NCBI GenBank assembly: GCA_043228905.1
Contig: JBHGNT010000011.1
Coordinates: forward strand, 3,534,001 to 3,598,000
Length of the DNA: 64,000 nucleotides
Reading direction: 5' to 3'
Origin: Azolla caroliniana
Lineage: Eukaryota; Polypodiophyta
Position numbers and translations under genes: made by a program. Shown in pieces: positions 1 through 12,992 of this stretch; the stretch's first letter is position 1, and every line of letters starts with the position of its first letter. The notes beneath the pieces were generated by a model. It made no database searches. It was given only the letters and a program-made list of their open reading frames with translations, and was not told the origin of the DNA.

Positions 1-2136
1 TGTGCATAGGACAATGGAGTTAACAGATACTGAATTCTTGTTTTGAATCATGTTCAAACTTGATTCCTCTATTATGTTTGCCTATGTAGAAAATTCTCGT
101 GTAAAAAACATATTAATGCATCACATAGTTCTACCGAAGGCAGATTAATGCATTGATGATTGTAGATATGGACAATCCTAAGGTATGTCCATATATGCAA
201 GTTGATGGCATTTCCAGGAGAAATCCATGTATGACTGTTCAACTTATTCGTTTATTCCATTTTTTTATTTTCTATGCTCTTCACTTCCATATATACATAA
301 TTACTCCTTTCTATTTGCATTTGTTAGCATTTCATTTGGATTCATGTGGCCTTTCTTCAAGTCCTTTCCCTACTATCGTGATACTCGCAGAATGCTTTTG
401 TAATCATCGGAACATCGACATTGCAGCACTTGATGTGCTGAAATGTCAGTTGATTTGTTAACTTGTGATTCATTTAAATTCCAACTGGTTATGTTATATA
501 TATAACTTACTGACTGTTCTTGCTTAAAGCTTACTACCTTGTTAGGAAGTATTGCTTTTATTTCCTTATTTTACACCAGACAACTTTACCTCAGAGTTCA
601 CTTGCCAATGTAAGGTATATGAAGCTTACTGAATATTGTTTGTTAACGGAGGACCCACATGAAACCCATTCATCATACAACTCATACCAATGCTGCGTTA
701 ATAAAGATGACTGAAAGAATTAAGGGTCCATCCATCATGAAGGGTCCCACTCAACTAGGTTACTGTTTGTCAACCAGGTTGAAATATGAGTTCACAGTGG
801 AGTGGGCCCTTCGGGAATTAGTTACAAACAAATCCTTTTGTTTTGTCACCTCTTTAATGATTTATATAATCAGAAATCTTTTAACACATTACCATACATG
901 GTTGAGAAAGCTTTATGCATGTTTTATGTTCAAGATGATCCAAACGTTTTGCTCTTCCAACATTATGTATTTGCATAATCATACATAGATAATGGTGAGC
1001 AACCTGATTTACATGATACTGTTGCAGATTAGGAGACTGTCAGTAACTGAAATTCTAGGTTGTAGGGTTTAGGCTACTTGTGACAGATGTTTCCTCAAGG
1101 ACACAAGACTAGAAGTTGGTAGATGACACATAGATGGTATACGTCTATTCTACTTCAATGTTAAAATCTTAAGACTGTTTTCATCAACTTAACATTGCTT
1201 TTATACATAAGACTTAGCTAACATTTCATCTCATAACAATTAGGCTTTGTCAATTGATCTATAATGCTTTCTATACTCAAGCAAGGGAGAATTGAATCGT
1301 TAAGTTATACACACACAGAGCCAAACTCCAAAAGTGTCCAAAGTTATTAACCATGATCACACACATAAACAGCAGATGAGAGTGAACATTCCAAACTTCC
1401 AGCCCTTGCAGATCCCAAATATTTATATTCCTGATCATAGGCTCAGAACGCACAGGAGATAATTAGCCAAATACAAAAAAAGAAAATGCCACAATCTTGC
1501 AAGCAGGACGTGCAAAATCTTGCAATTGGGCAAATTGATCAATCAGGACATGCCAAATCTTGCAATTGGGTTAATCGATCAATCAGGACAAGGAAAACCT
1601 TCCAATTGGGCTAATTGATCTATCAGGACATCATTTTGAAAGCAGTTCAACAAGGCTCCAATGAAGTAGATGAAGGCATTCAAGCAAAAACCAGAACAGT
1701 GCGGCCTCAGAGAGAAGAGTGAGTAGTAGCATCAATGTTGAGCCTGCATGTGCATTGTCTTAATCAAGTGCAAGCTATGCACATCCAACACATAAAACCA
1801 CACTCAATCCAGCAGCATTCAGTATCAGGACCTGCACATTAACGCATAATACTCCTAATTTACTCGATCCAAGGTGAGGAAAAGCACCTCACAAACTTTA
1901 ACTTAGAAGGCATATATATATATATCCAAATCATAAGGCATATGGTGCCACCACAGATGCACATTAGCACCCGGCATATCCAGTTGAATCTCATATAATT
2001 ATCTCGCTGTAGATCATCAGAGGAGGGCACTGATTAATCGGGTATCGATTCGATTAAGTAGTTTCCTAATGCACGGAGCCGGCAAGGTACCATGCAGACT
2101 CCAAAAGGGATAGACGATCGGTGTATTAAGGTCCCA
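1..2136. other. AT-rich spacer, no gene supported
   Basis: No open frame here has recognisable domains, and the longest (about 109 codons around 659-988) has no family resemblance and a composition like its surroundings. The stretch could hold 3' or intronic sequence of a gene lying to the left, but I see no splice-bounded coding pattern. It contains one short tandem repeat (1491-1633) and an (AT)n run near 1914-1924. The GC content rises sharply only at the LRR gene beyond 2310. Confidence 0.5.
1491..1633. repeat. Tandem repeat, ~40-bp unit, ~3.5 copies
   Basis: The phrase TTGCAATTGGG, or TTCCAATTGGG, recurs at about 1520, 1560 and 1600. Each copy is followed by an AT-rich stretch and ATCAATCAGGACA or ATCTATCAGGACA. 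The period is 40-41 bp and copies differ by a few substitutions, so the array is not brand new. No function is apparent. Confidence 0.75.
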
Positions 2137-2137
2137 A

Positions 2138-2310
2138 AACCCTAAGGAGCAGTTTTGTTAAGGCACCCTAAAACCCTAGACAGCAGTTTTGTTAAGGCAA
2201 CCCAAAACCCTAGAGGGCAGTTTTGTTAAGTCACCCCAAACCCTAAGGAGCAGTTTTGTTAAGGCACCCTAAAACCCTAAACAGCAGTTTTGTTAAGGCA
2301 CCCAAAACCC
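2138..2310. repeat. 34-bp tandem repeat with telobox motifs, 5 copies
   Basis: The core CAGTTTTGTTAAG begins at about 2150, 2184, 2218, 2251 and 2285, a period of 33-34 bp. Every unit also carries AAACCCTA or a close variant, which is the plant telobox / interstitial telomere motif. The array abuts the stop codon of the LRR gene on the minus strand, so it would form the start of that gene's 3' UTR or its immediate downstream flank. Copies alternate between two slightly different versions (CCCTAAGGAGCAG and CCCTAGACAGCAG), which suggests some two-unit duplication. Confidence 0.8.
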
Positions 2311-3767
2311 TAGAGCATGAATAGAGCAGCCACGATTGAGGCGAGGAGTGGCGAGGTGCCCCCGGAAGTGAGATCGATCCGAGAGCTGGAGCCTGTCTCT
2401 CTCTCAAAAGCCCAAGCTGCAGAGAACGTGTCCTGTGGAAAGAAGTGCGATGCATCATCCATGGGGCAGGGATGGGCGCCCACGATGTGTCCGGACAAGA
2501 TCTGGACCCAATCGGAGGCCACGCAGAGGCCCGGATTGCCGCCGATCAGGAGGTTTCGGCCCAGCCGTTGGATCGTCTCCGGCGGGAAAGGCAGCATTCC
2601 GACGAGCCTGTTGTTTCTGAGGTCCACCCTGTAGAGGCGAGGGAGGCTCCCAAACGCCAATCCGATGCCGCCTCTCAGAGAATTGTTGCTCAGATCCAGC
2701 GACGACAGGCTGAGCAGGTGCCCTAGCGATGGCGGCAATCGCCCACCAAGGCGGCAGCCAGGGATGGACAAGCGGCGCAGGCCGCCCATGGCCGCCCACA
2801 TGTCCGGGAGATCCCCGCCCAAATCAGGGTTCATCCCCATCTCTAGAACCCTCAGATTGGAGAGCCTCCCAAGCGACGCTGGAACGCCTCCCGTGAAGCT
2901 GTTATGGCTGAGATCAAGGAGCTCTAGCTGGGCGGCGCCGCCGATCCCCGGCGGAATAGGGCCCGACAGCCCATTCCAGCTCACGTCCAGCTTGCGCAGC
3001 GACCCCAGGCCGCCCAGCTCCTCCGGAAGAGAGCCATGGAGGCTGTTGCCTCGCAGGTCCAGGATTTTGAGCTCCTGCAGAGAACCAATGGCCGCCGTCG
3101 GGAGGATTCCAGTCAGCCCATTCTCGCTCAGCGCCGCCTCCTCCAACCGCCGCAACCGCCCGATCTCCTGCGCTATGGGGCCCCGCAGCCGCGGATTGCG
3201 GACCACCACCAATCTCTCGAGCCTCCTCAGCCGCCCGATGGAGGCAGGCACGCCGACTCCTGTAAGCGCAGGGTTGTCCAGGAGCACGAGATGGGACAGC
3301 GTATCGGAGACGGCGGCGATGACCGGGCCAATGTCCGCCTCCGCCTGGAGGAAGCAGCGGTAGAACATGAGCTTCTTGAGGAACCTGAGGCGGCGGAGGG
3401 CCGCCACGTTGACGGAGGCGGCGGCGCCGCAGGCGGCGTTGTTGTCGTTGTCGGCGACCCACCCCAGGCTGAGCTCCACCACATGGAGAAAGGTATCATT
3501 ATTGTTGTTGTTAGGGTTGGCGTCGCAGGCCAGGCCGTGGGGCCCGTAGAGGCAGAGGTTGTTGTGGGGGTGCAGGGCTCGCCATGGCACGCCGCCGTTG
3601 ATCGATTCTAGGATGCGGTACACCGCTTCCGATTCGACAGGGTCCATCTCAGGGACGGCAGCAGCGCCGCCGCCGTAATCTGGTTGCGACATGCCATGGC
3701 CGGCTGCCGATAACAGCAGGATCATCATCAGTATGAGCAGGATCGATGAGCAGGGAGGGCACGCCAT
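2310..3767 (-). CDS. Secreted, probably GPI-anchored leucine-rich-repeat protein (PII-2/TMM-like LRR receptor-like protein without kinase)
   Basis: The protein has 485 residues and a clear ATG at 3765-3767. Residues 1 to about 27 form a hydrophobic signal peptide. An N-terminal cap follows, with the acidic VYRILESINGG..PW segment and a Cys pair around residues 71 and 80 typical of plant extracellular LRR proteins. About ten plant-type LRRs (LxxLxLxxNxLxGxIPxxIGxLxxL) run from roughly residue 130 to 400, followed by a C-terminal Cys cap (NPGLC, HPCP). The last ~25 residues are a small-residue stretch (TSGG) and a hydrophobic tail ending at the stop, as in GPI-anchor signals. There is no transmembrane-kinase part. 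The architecture resembles Piriformospora-indica-insensitive-2 / TOO MANY MOUTHS-type co-receptors that act at the cell surface. The ligand is unknown, and the GPI anchor is inference. The gene is intronless and GC-rich, unlike its flanks. Confidence 0.85.
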   Translation of the reverse strand: MACPPCSSILLILMMILLLSAAGHGMSQPDYGGGAAAVPEMDPVESEAVYRILESINGGVPWRALHPHNNLCLYGPHGLACDANPNNNNNDTFLHVVELSLGWVADNDNNAACGAAASVNVAALRRLRFLKKLMFYRCFLQAEADIGPVIAAVSDTLSHLVLLDNPALTGVGVPASIGRLRRLERLVVVRNPRLRGPIAQEIGRLRRLEEAALSENGLTGILPTAAIGSLQELKILDLRGNSLHGSLPEELGGLGSLRKLDVSWNGLSGPIPPGIGGAAQLELLDLSHNSFTGGVPASLGRLSNLRVLEMGMNPDLGGDLPDMWAAMGGLRRLSIPGCRLGGRLPPSLGHLLSLSSLDLSNNSLRGGIGLAFGSLPRLYRVDLRNNRLVGMLPFPPETIQRLGRNLLIGGNPGLCVASDWVQILSGHIVGAHPCPMDDASHFFPQDTFSAAWAFERETGSSSRIDLTSGGTSPLLASIVAALFML

Positions 3768-4200
3768 GAAATCGGATCAGAACGGATTGGAGTGGATACT
3801 TTGGCTAACACTGGATTGGATTGGATGGGATTGGATAGGATTGGAGGATGAAACTGGGATTGGCGTAGATTGGATTGGATCAGAGGCTTGAATTGAATCA
3901 TACATACATGTATTGGAATGGAATGGGATTGGAATTGGAATGGAATGGAATGGAATGGAATGCAGAGGAGGAGGAGGAGGTAATAGGTATACAGAGTGTG
4001 AGAGATCCCGGGGGATTAGTTATGAATGGAGAGCTGCGAGAGTAAATGTTAAGAGAGGTGGGGGGGCCTATGTGTAGGTGTAGGTGTAGGTGTAGGTGGA
4101 ATGGCGTAGCTCTAACTGTAGCTGTAGCTGTAGACATGGTTATTTGTAGAGCCCCTCAGTTGAAAAACAGTAGAAGAGGCAGAAAGAGACAGACAGACAG
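3768..4200 (-). promoter_or_regulatory. 5' flank of the LRR gene, microsatellite-rich
   Basis: The stretch directly upstream of the LRR start codon, read on the minus strand, is built of simple pyrimidine-rich repeats. These are CCAATC-type units at about 3810-3890, ATTCC units at about 3911-3960, and CTACAC and CTACAG hexamers at about 4072-4135. It is presumably the 5' UTR and core promoter. I do not see an unambiguous TATA box at a convincing distance, so the transcription start is not placed. Confidence 0.4.
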
Positions 4201-4212
4201 AGTCTACTAGTC

Positions 4213-4400
4213 TAGTATGTATGTATGTATGTTTGTATGTATTAGTAGTTTGTAGTGTATGTATGTGTGTATATACGTATTAGTAGTAGTGTCTGAATGT
4301 GTGTATATATGTATTAGACTTTAGTACTAGTGTATGTATGTAATGTATGTATTAGTAGAAGTGTATGTATGTATGTATGGGCTAGTAGAAGTGTATGTAT
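4213..4400. repeat. (GTAT)n-type microsatellite cluster
   Basis: Repeated GTATGT and GTAT blocks alternate with TAGTAG spacers through this stretch. It is imperfect and low-complexity, with no coding content. Confidence 0.7.
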
Positions 4401-5419
4401 AGGTCAAAATGACTCATCGCCACCATCACAACTACTCCTACTAACTACAAATTACTACTTTTGTCCAATGTACTACATACATACTAACTACTAAACTAAT
4501 AGCTACTACTATCACCACCAGCACCACTACCCTATAGCTAGCTAGCTATGCTTTGCTTAGCTTAGGTTAGGTTACCTGCAAATCAATCTACTATGTACTA
4601 TGTAGATATAAGACCCTAAAACCATTTGCACACCACATGCATGCATCTTCATGTCGTGGGCTACATATGTATATGTACCTTCCAAACCTACCTAGGCTTA
4701 CATACATACATATACACATATATATGTACACATACATACATAACATACACACACACATACTACATAGACATGCATATGTACATACTCTTATTATGTGTGT
4801 GCATGCCTCGCTGCATATCCAACATATAATGTGGGTAAGAAAGACTCTATAAGTCCTTCTCTATCGCGACATCTTTGATGGAAGTCCCACCCGTGCGGGG
4901 CAAGATTTCTCAATGAAGGATCGATCCCGAGGGGACACTCCTTCTAGAACGTGAAGCACATTCCGTAACCTTCACGCGACAAATTGATCCGTGCCTAAGA
5001 CTTAAACTAGAGATGCGAGACATATATGTACATATACCTCCTGAGTCCCACCTAACCCACCCCCGGGATGATGAGACACAAAGACAAAGATTTGTGTACA
5101 AAAAAACATTATGGTGATGAGGTCATTACATCAAGGTGGGTGGCCAAGTATGTATGTATGGTAGTACATATGTGTGATGATGGGATGGGAAGGAGAGGGG
5201 TGGCCAAAACAAGGACAAACAATTTCTCATCATGATTGCTACAACACACACACTTGCATTACCCCCATCATCTATGTATACATATATGTATGTACATAAA
5301 TATATGTGTGTCTAAACATGTCACTCACACCACATATGCAATATCTCCTCTCTCAATGTGTGTGACTTGGGTGTGTACATTGTCTCTCACACATGAGAAT
5401 GAGTAAATCATGGAAGTAG

Positions 5420-5420
<1 letters not shown>

Positions 5421-5485
<65 letters not shown>
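5421..5485. repeat. (TG)n microsatellite
   Basis: An almost uninterrupted TG dinucleotide run of about 32 units. Confidence 0.95.
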
Positions 5486-5486
<1 letters not shown>

Positions 5487-8400
5487 TGTTAGCCCTAATT
5501 TTGTCTAGGGTTTCTTGCTAGGTCCTATAACATTCTCAAAATATTTGTATTGGTCAATAGTCAATGTGGGTTTAGGGTTTAGGTGCATGTGATTAGAATG
5601 AATTGGAGATCTAATGTGTGGATCATACATTATCACTCCGTCGTCTTTTTTCCTCCTCCATGTCTTTGTTTCCTCAAGCATATTTTTGCGTGTTTCATAT
5701 TTTGGCTGATGTACCAAAATGTTATTTATGGGGCACATAAAGTTGTACCTTGTTCATGACACATGGGAGTACACGTCCTAGAATACAAAATAATGAACTA
5801 GACAGAGGTTATGCCATCAACTAGTCAACAATTTATCAACATGACACACAATTTCTACAATCGTTGATCATCGCCATGGGCAACTAGTAAGAAATAATGT
5901 ATGTCACCGCTCGTTAGTTTTGGTAAATGGTTATATTCAGGCACATTTGATATTATCATCTTTCACGTGCAAACTGTACATATTTTACACAACTTCCGCA
6001 AATGGTCAACAACATGGGCATAAAAAAATACAACTAAGAATGGTACACTTTTCATGTAACAATTTTGTTGTTTCTCGGTTAACATTCTATTATTCTACCA
6101 CCACTCTTTGAAAATAGCCAGCCATACTAATGGAGTACAATAGAAAATCAACTGTCACGATCTTCAACGAAAAAATGTAAAGCTTGTACAATGACAAAAC
6201 CAAAACCTCCGTATTCTTGCGAAAGCAATAAATTTTGATATGGAGTTTAACCATCCAAATAACAACTTTCGGAACAACTTAGAAAAGTGATTTCCAAGCG
6301 ACACATTGGAATGCAAAATTTTATTGCGGATCGAAAGAGGAGAAGTGAATAGTGGAAACCTGACATACACAATGTGATATTAATATATGCATTATCAATA
6401 AGTTGTGTACGGTAAGACACAAGCTCTCAAGATTTCAATGACCAAGCCAATGGGGGCATGGGCACTTTGTATGAAATCTAGACTTCTCTGCTATCATTGC
6501 TACCTTGTTTTAGCTACTTAATCATTGCATCATGCATAATGAGGTTTCATGTATATCGTATCATTGACACATCCTCTTGAACCTCTCACCCCTTCCCACA
6601 TTATAAAGAACTACTCTAGACAAAAAATAGTATAGGAACTATAAATAGGTGGTGCCATTAAATTAAGTGGACTAGTTTTTTTGCACTCTTCTATATTCAC
6701 CTAAAGTACCCATAATTCGTGAATATATACTTCGAGATTTCTTACTTGCATCTAAAAGGAATTCACTTGTTTTCATTAAAAAACCGTTGATCATGTTCAA
6801 GCGAGTTGTGTTACGCCCATATTTTCATACATTTCATGGTGGGCCAATGTTGTGTCGTGCAGTATATCCTTATGCATTTGGGCCGTGCACACTTAGTTGT
6901 CATCAACTTCGTATAATTTGTTTGTGCATATATACATTAAGGGTGGAGGGCCGAGGCTTAACATGCGTACATTTAACAGAAAAAGGTGGTGGATACCATG
7001 GAGTTACTTATGATTTCTTTTCGAAACACACACATATGTTATTATTAATTATTAGTTTACACCCACCGCAAGAGAACGGACACAAACTCCCACGTTATCT
7101 ACTCATGTTTTTCGAGACATGTATATACATATTATTTTTATGTACTAGGAGAGGCCAAAGCATAATCTACAAAATGGGGTTGTGCCCATGGGGCAAGGAA
7201 CCAAACTTGGGTTGTCTCAAATGTATGGCTTCCATTGCTGTGGTGTGCATCACCAAACCAATAACCAAAGAAGATGATCGATCGCTCACCTTCCTTTGAA
7301 CAAAAAAAAATTCAATGGGTGACACCATCAATGATTCTTAGCAACATGGAGACGACATAGTTGCGGCTTGCAACTGATCTAGTCTCGAATGGAGAAAACA
7401 AGTTGTCACCAAAAAAGAAGGGAATGGAAACGAGTATCGAGTATTGAACTTTCAACATTTACGAGTGGTAGCAACAACAACTTTGATTGAATAGAGTTAA
7501 TGTACACAAATACATAAAGGGGGGGGGGGGGGCAAGGGAGTTTTCCATCACACTAGATCATATACATCCAAAAAAATCCTAACAAATAAAAAATAAACAA
7601 AGAATAGCAAATATATAATAATAAAAATAAAGCCCCCCCCCCCAACCATAGGTGTACTCCATCAAATAATTAGTTAGTTAGTTGTTTGTTTGTTTTCATA
7701 CAATGGTGACGGATAACGACCACTAAATTCAATTCACATTATCCATATATATATATATATATATATATATTAGTGGCTCGCAAAAAGAAACTTTTGAAAA
7801 CAAAAATCTAGTGAAAATCCCACCCACAAGTCGACCTCAAGTGACAAGCTACCCCATTGCCCATTAGTCCATTTGTAGGACCCTCTTGTGGTGAATTGTG
7901 TCGATTATCAGTTCGTGCTTAGCTTGTGCATTAATCCATATGATTGCCGATCTGTCCATGTTGGTAAATTTGCTCAGATCACATCCTCCTCTTTCCTTGT
8001 ACACACTTCAATCACAATTTGTAATTCGTCGGGATCTTTTCTTTTTCCCTTCAACGCATCTCAACGAGTTTCCTTTTTCATGCGACGAATGAAATACCTA
8101 GAAATTTATAGAACTTTGTGATAGAAAGTAAGTATATATGTATGCTTCTTTTGGATTTTGTTTAGATTGACCAATGTTTCCATCTCGAAAAAAATAATAC
8201 CATCTTGAAAACTCAAATAATTTAATCGATATCTTCATGGATGCTATCATTCCCCCCCACTTCCTTGGATGATGAGACTTAACTATTTCCTCACATGATC
8301 AAGAATGATCAAACAACCCACCTAGGAGCAATCACCTTTTTCTAGGTGAAATGGCATACTTGGGTCAACGTGGCGGTCAATCAATATATTGTGTGATGGT

Positions 8401-11240
8401 AATGTAATGTTGATCAATTCACTTCAAAAAGTATTAGGTTAGGTAATGGATCACATGTGCTTTAGAGAGTACAATGGAGAAGTAAGCATTTACAAGTTGA
8501 TTCATGTAAAACATGCGTCAAAATAGGATTTGATACATTTGCCCCACTAATAATTTGGAAATAGTTTTTGTAAGTAGACGTCGTAACAATGTTTGACTTG
8601 TGAATTTTCCATTGTTTTCTATGTCCTCTTGATAAAAGCATTGTCTCTTTGTGACCCAAACCTCAACTTGTATTCGTCAACTTAGCATTGATGTTTAACA
8701 CAAGTTAGTTAAAATAACTCCCATGGTTTTGAAGGAGGATAGTGATGCACTCACATTCATTTTACTTCCCTCTTTGGTATCATAACCAACATAGCCATTC
8801 GAAATCAAATAATGCTTTGCATCTAATGCAAAAAAGAAGAGTTGGCATGCAAGGATGTGTAGGTCACAACTACCTTCATATGAAGGTTATCCTTGATATT
8901 TGAGCACATTAAAAAAGATAACACGCAACCTATAGTGACGTGTATAATTTTCCAAGCAGTTTGAAAAAAATGCATCCATGGAGGAGGATCTAGATCATCT
9001 TATATGACATGGGTTAGTTTGGGTATATCTAGGTTGCATGCTCCATTTTCTGTCAACTCCCTTGAAAGCCATTATGTGTGGAGAGGAGAACCTTTGGTGT
9101 AGCATCTTTAGAGGTGCTAATATTCTTCTTTGTTATTTGGTGAATGAGTCTTTATAGGTCCAAGCCATGAAGCAAGGATTTCTCTATTGCGTTTCTTTAC
9201 TATGCATATGTTGACTTATCTCGAGATCTATATTTCTAGCAACCCCTTCAAGGTCTTGTCCTCAACAACAATGTTGCATATTGAAAGAGTTGCCACATTA
9301 ATGCAAACTAAGCATCCATTATTCGGTTATCCAAGCATATCGCCCCAACATTCATGAGGTTTTCTAATGTCATTTCATTTGCGATAAATTTTCACTCGGT
9401 CACGTGAAAAGAATCGGCACTCCCATTTAGCGTATCGAGTATTATCAACATTTTCCCATGGTTTTTACACCAACTTGTGCATACAAGGTTGGGCAAATCA
9501 ATCAGAAAAGCTTATCAAAGTAGGGCATTAAACACGTTGTAAGAACATTAAATACATCATAGCTCGGCGTGAAATAAATACTATTGAGAACATGTGACTT
9601 TTGAAAAAGGGATATTGTCAAAATCTATTCCCTTCTAGTCATAACAATATCTAAGACATGAATCTAAACAATAAGTGGCCGGAATAAAATGCAATGTGAA
9701 TCTTTTCTAGGAACATAATCATTCTACGCAATCATGCATTCTTCATGTAATTATGAGCACAACACAATCATAACGTAATTATTATCTCTATCGAGAATAT
9801 ATGGAAAGATTGATGTAATAGGTTTAATTTGAATTGTCGCTTTTGGTGAAGGATATTTGGTCCATGTGTTGCGTTTCATATTGCCCATAATTTTGGAGAA
9901 TACCTTATATCTTGTGCTTATGGATAGATACTAACAATTAGAATATTTAGATGTAGGGTTTCAATTGATAAAAGGCTAGATAAAATCATCGCCCCCTCAA
10001 GATTTATGCCTATATTGGTCTAGACTTTTGTTTCATCAAACAAAATTATCGAAATGGCTTCTTGTATCATCCCTACTATATTGCAATTTGCCTCTCAACC
10101 TCTATCTAAAGGATAAATGCTTCACTCGCACAATACACATGTATGAGACCTTTACATATTTGTTTTATTCTCTTTTAAAATCAAAGTAGATCCAAGCAGA
10201 AAAGAAATAACTTTCATGTAGGGATCGGAAGGCAATAAACCCGCCCTGCCATCTAGGTTTCACGAAATTACATTGACAATCACTCAAGGTTTCAAAGGTT
10301 TTTCTAAAACATCTTCGATTCTCCATGATTTTCAAGTACCAAAAGTCGGAAGTTACAATACACTCAGGTTGCCATCAAATATCAAACCCAATCTCTTGAG
10401 CCAAAGTTGATAGAAAGAGATGACATCAATATCACTTGCTCTATGATAAAAGACAATCACACATGTGCATTGTGCACTCCACCCACTATCTCTTTAACAT
10501 CTTCTTCGTCCATAGTACATATGACTCACTTGCAACTAAGGGAGACTGCCTTATCCTTGTCTTGTACATGTCCACCTACATCAACACACACACACACACA
10601 CACAACTAGCAACCTTGTCCTTGATGTACTATCATGCACTCACACCTTTTCATGTGGACACATGGGTATCCTCACAATACACCACAAATTTCTTGGTCAA
10701 ACCACTTAGGCCATTGTTTTGAGACCAAAATGTTTTACTAGATTGATAGGTGGCCCTTGGACCATACTACATGCTCCTTCATCGGACGGTGTTCAATAGA
10801 CTTGTAGAAAAGAACGTTATGTTTGTTGAGTTTCAGTAATCAAGATTGATTCATGCATTGGAAGAAGGATGTATCAAACAACAAGAGAGAGACCGACATA
10901 GATGGTTAGCAAGTAAAAGACTAGAGCGAGAACTATAGAAAAACAAAAATGTCACGAGAATGTGATAGATAGATAGACTAATGTCATCATCATCATCTCT
11001 TCATTTATTTTAGACACATGGGACACATCCCTCTCTCTCTCTCTCTGATACTATTACTACCACTACAACAAGTGCTTCTTTGCAAAACAAGAGTACAAAT
11101 CTTTACACAACAAATTTAAAGGTTTACTCTCATGGGGCACTCTCAATTATATTTTTTTAGTAAATAACTCAATCATCCCTCAACAATCACCTCCTTTTCA
11201 GAGTGGATTGTTCAAAATCTCTCTCAAAACCAAGACTTTG

Positions 11241-11241
<1 letters not shown>

Positions 11242-11283
<42 letters not shown>
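11242..11283. repeat. (AC)n microsatellite
   Basis: A perfect AC dinucleotide run of about 21 units. Confidence 0.95.
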
Positions 11284-11284
<1 letters not shown>

Positions 11285-12739
11285 GGTGTATGTACATATG
11301 TATGTATTTATACATGTGTGCACATAGTATGTGTGTGTATGTATGTCATACGTATGTGCATATTATATGTGTTTGTGATGGGGAGCATCATACAAAGTTC
11401 ATATGATTGGGTTTCAAATATCATAGGCTCTGTGCAACATGTGATGTTTGTCTTTCACTTTACGCTTTTGGGGTTTATGGAATATTTGAACTATTGGGAA
11501 TGTGTTCATATTTGTTTCACATTTTGGGGTAGACAAATCATATCGGTTGTTTGGGAGGTTTCCTTATCTAGTGATTAAATATGTTCCTATATGGGTCTAA
11601 TTATAGGGGATCATTTGGCTCCTTGGGGCCATGTCTCGGGTATCTTGGTTACGTGTGTAGTTGTTTTGAAACTTTTGTACAACATACTAATTAATACAAT
11701 TGCCGATCATGAAGAAAGAAGTTAATGTCATTGGAATGTGGCATCATCCCAAGAAGTTTTTTAGAATGATTCACCAACTTGAGACTTACTATGTGTGAGA
11801 GAGAAAGAACCATGGGAGAGACCCAAATATATTTATATGTTGCTAACTTGAAACAAAGAACAACACTCATTTTGAGAGCACCTATCTTCTCCTTAGTGTT
11901 TTTTTATCTTCGACATACTCCTGAATTATAAACTTCTTTAGTAAGATGAGACGATGATGATAAAACTAGTCAATCATATGAAGATTACTACTTTCCTAAG
12001 GATCAATTCTTTATATGTCCCTTGTGAATTATTTCAAAGTGAAATAACCTTTAAAACACTATTAAGAAACTCCTCCCATTGAAGTCCAATATGAATTCAT
12101 CTTGTATGAGAGTTCTAGTGTAGGTGAGCAAAGAAAGCGAATACTCGCAAGAGCAAAACCAACCAACGATGCTAAATAACTTATGGATGACAACAATACC
12201 AAATTAATAGACAAGGAATAACTAACAAAATAGCAACTATGAAATGGTGACTAATGTCAAGCAATAATACTTTTGTTGGGTCTCATAATAGCATGCGGTG
12301 AAGAGTTAGCTAGTATCTCAATGAATCCTCGTTTTTGGTATTCATGTGAGTTTTGCCTGAAATGCAAATGCAAAGGCATCTCGTATAGATTGCACACCAT
12401 TATAAAAACTCTTCCATGTTGAAGTGTTAACTTGATCTTCCTAGTTACTAAAAACATTGTCAAATCACACTCAAGGCTTGGAAACCTTAAAAACCTTCAA
12501 AGCTCCCAAGTTTGTGAAGATTGGCACCAGGTAAATGTAGTTTGCAAAATCTAACAATCATGATGAGCCATCTTTCAGTTTACCCACATGCAATGAGGTA
12601 GACCAATATTTACAAGCAAATAGGATTTGGTAGATAAATATCTATGCAAACAAGATCTTGTTGATAAAAGCATAAGGGAAGGATGACATCAAACAACTTA
12701 ATGGAAACCTCCTAGGCAACAAAAAAGACACATAATGGG

Positions 12740-12831
12740 TGTTAAGAATTAGGTAAGTAATTAAGCAAGGGTTAATTAGTACCTAATTATGTGATTAGTT
12801 GATAAGTGGAAGATTAAGTGATATGTGTGTA

Positions 12832-12912
<81 letters not shown>

Positions 12913-12992
12913 GTTGACACTTATAAACAACACAAGATGGGGGATGAGTAACTATACATTAAATTAGCATCAACATCATCAAATACAAAATA
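12740..12992 (-). repeat. RLC-1 3' LTR, first part (plus-strand left)
   Basis: Matches 28989 to about 29215 of the intact LTR, starting TGTTAAGAATTAGG, with a GA microsatellite at 12847-12909. The match stops at TACAAAATA, where rRNA-like sequence begins. About 35 bp of LTR present in the other copy are missing between this part and 24875. Confidence 0.9.
12847..12909. repeat. (GA)n microsatellite in the LTR
   Basis: About 31 GA units. The copy in the intact LTR (29097-29132) is shorter. On the element's sense strand this is a (CT)n tract just downstream of a TTTATAAG TATA-like box. Confidence 0.95.

Larger units (their letters stand above)
4401..12734. other. Gene-poor AT-rich spacer
   Basis: More than 8 kb without a supportable gene. 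The longest open frame (170 codons, 6787-7299, plus) starts within AT-rich DNA, has no family motif and lacks coding-like composition. Low-complexity tracts are (TG)n at 5421-5485, G(14) near 7519-7533, C(10) near 7634-7643, (AT)n near 7748-7770, (CT)n near 11031-11047 and (AC)n at 11242-11283. A stretch at about 4870-5100 is less AT-rich than its surroundings and could be a degraded transposon, but I cannot name it. Confidence 0.5.

Noticed and set aside
2665-3611. Long plus-strand frames opposite the LRR gene
   Set aside because: Shadows caused by the GC-rich coding strand. The minus-strand frame has signal peptide, LRRs and Cys caps.
4870-5100. Possible SINE or tRNA pseudogene
   Set aside because: A GATCGATCCCG block vaguely resembles a B box on the minus strand, but there is no A box, tail or second copy in the window.
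6787-7299. 170-codon plus-strand frame in the spacer
   Set aside because: AT-rich, no motif, no coding-like composition and no neighbouring gene structure.
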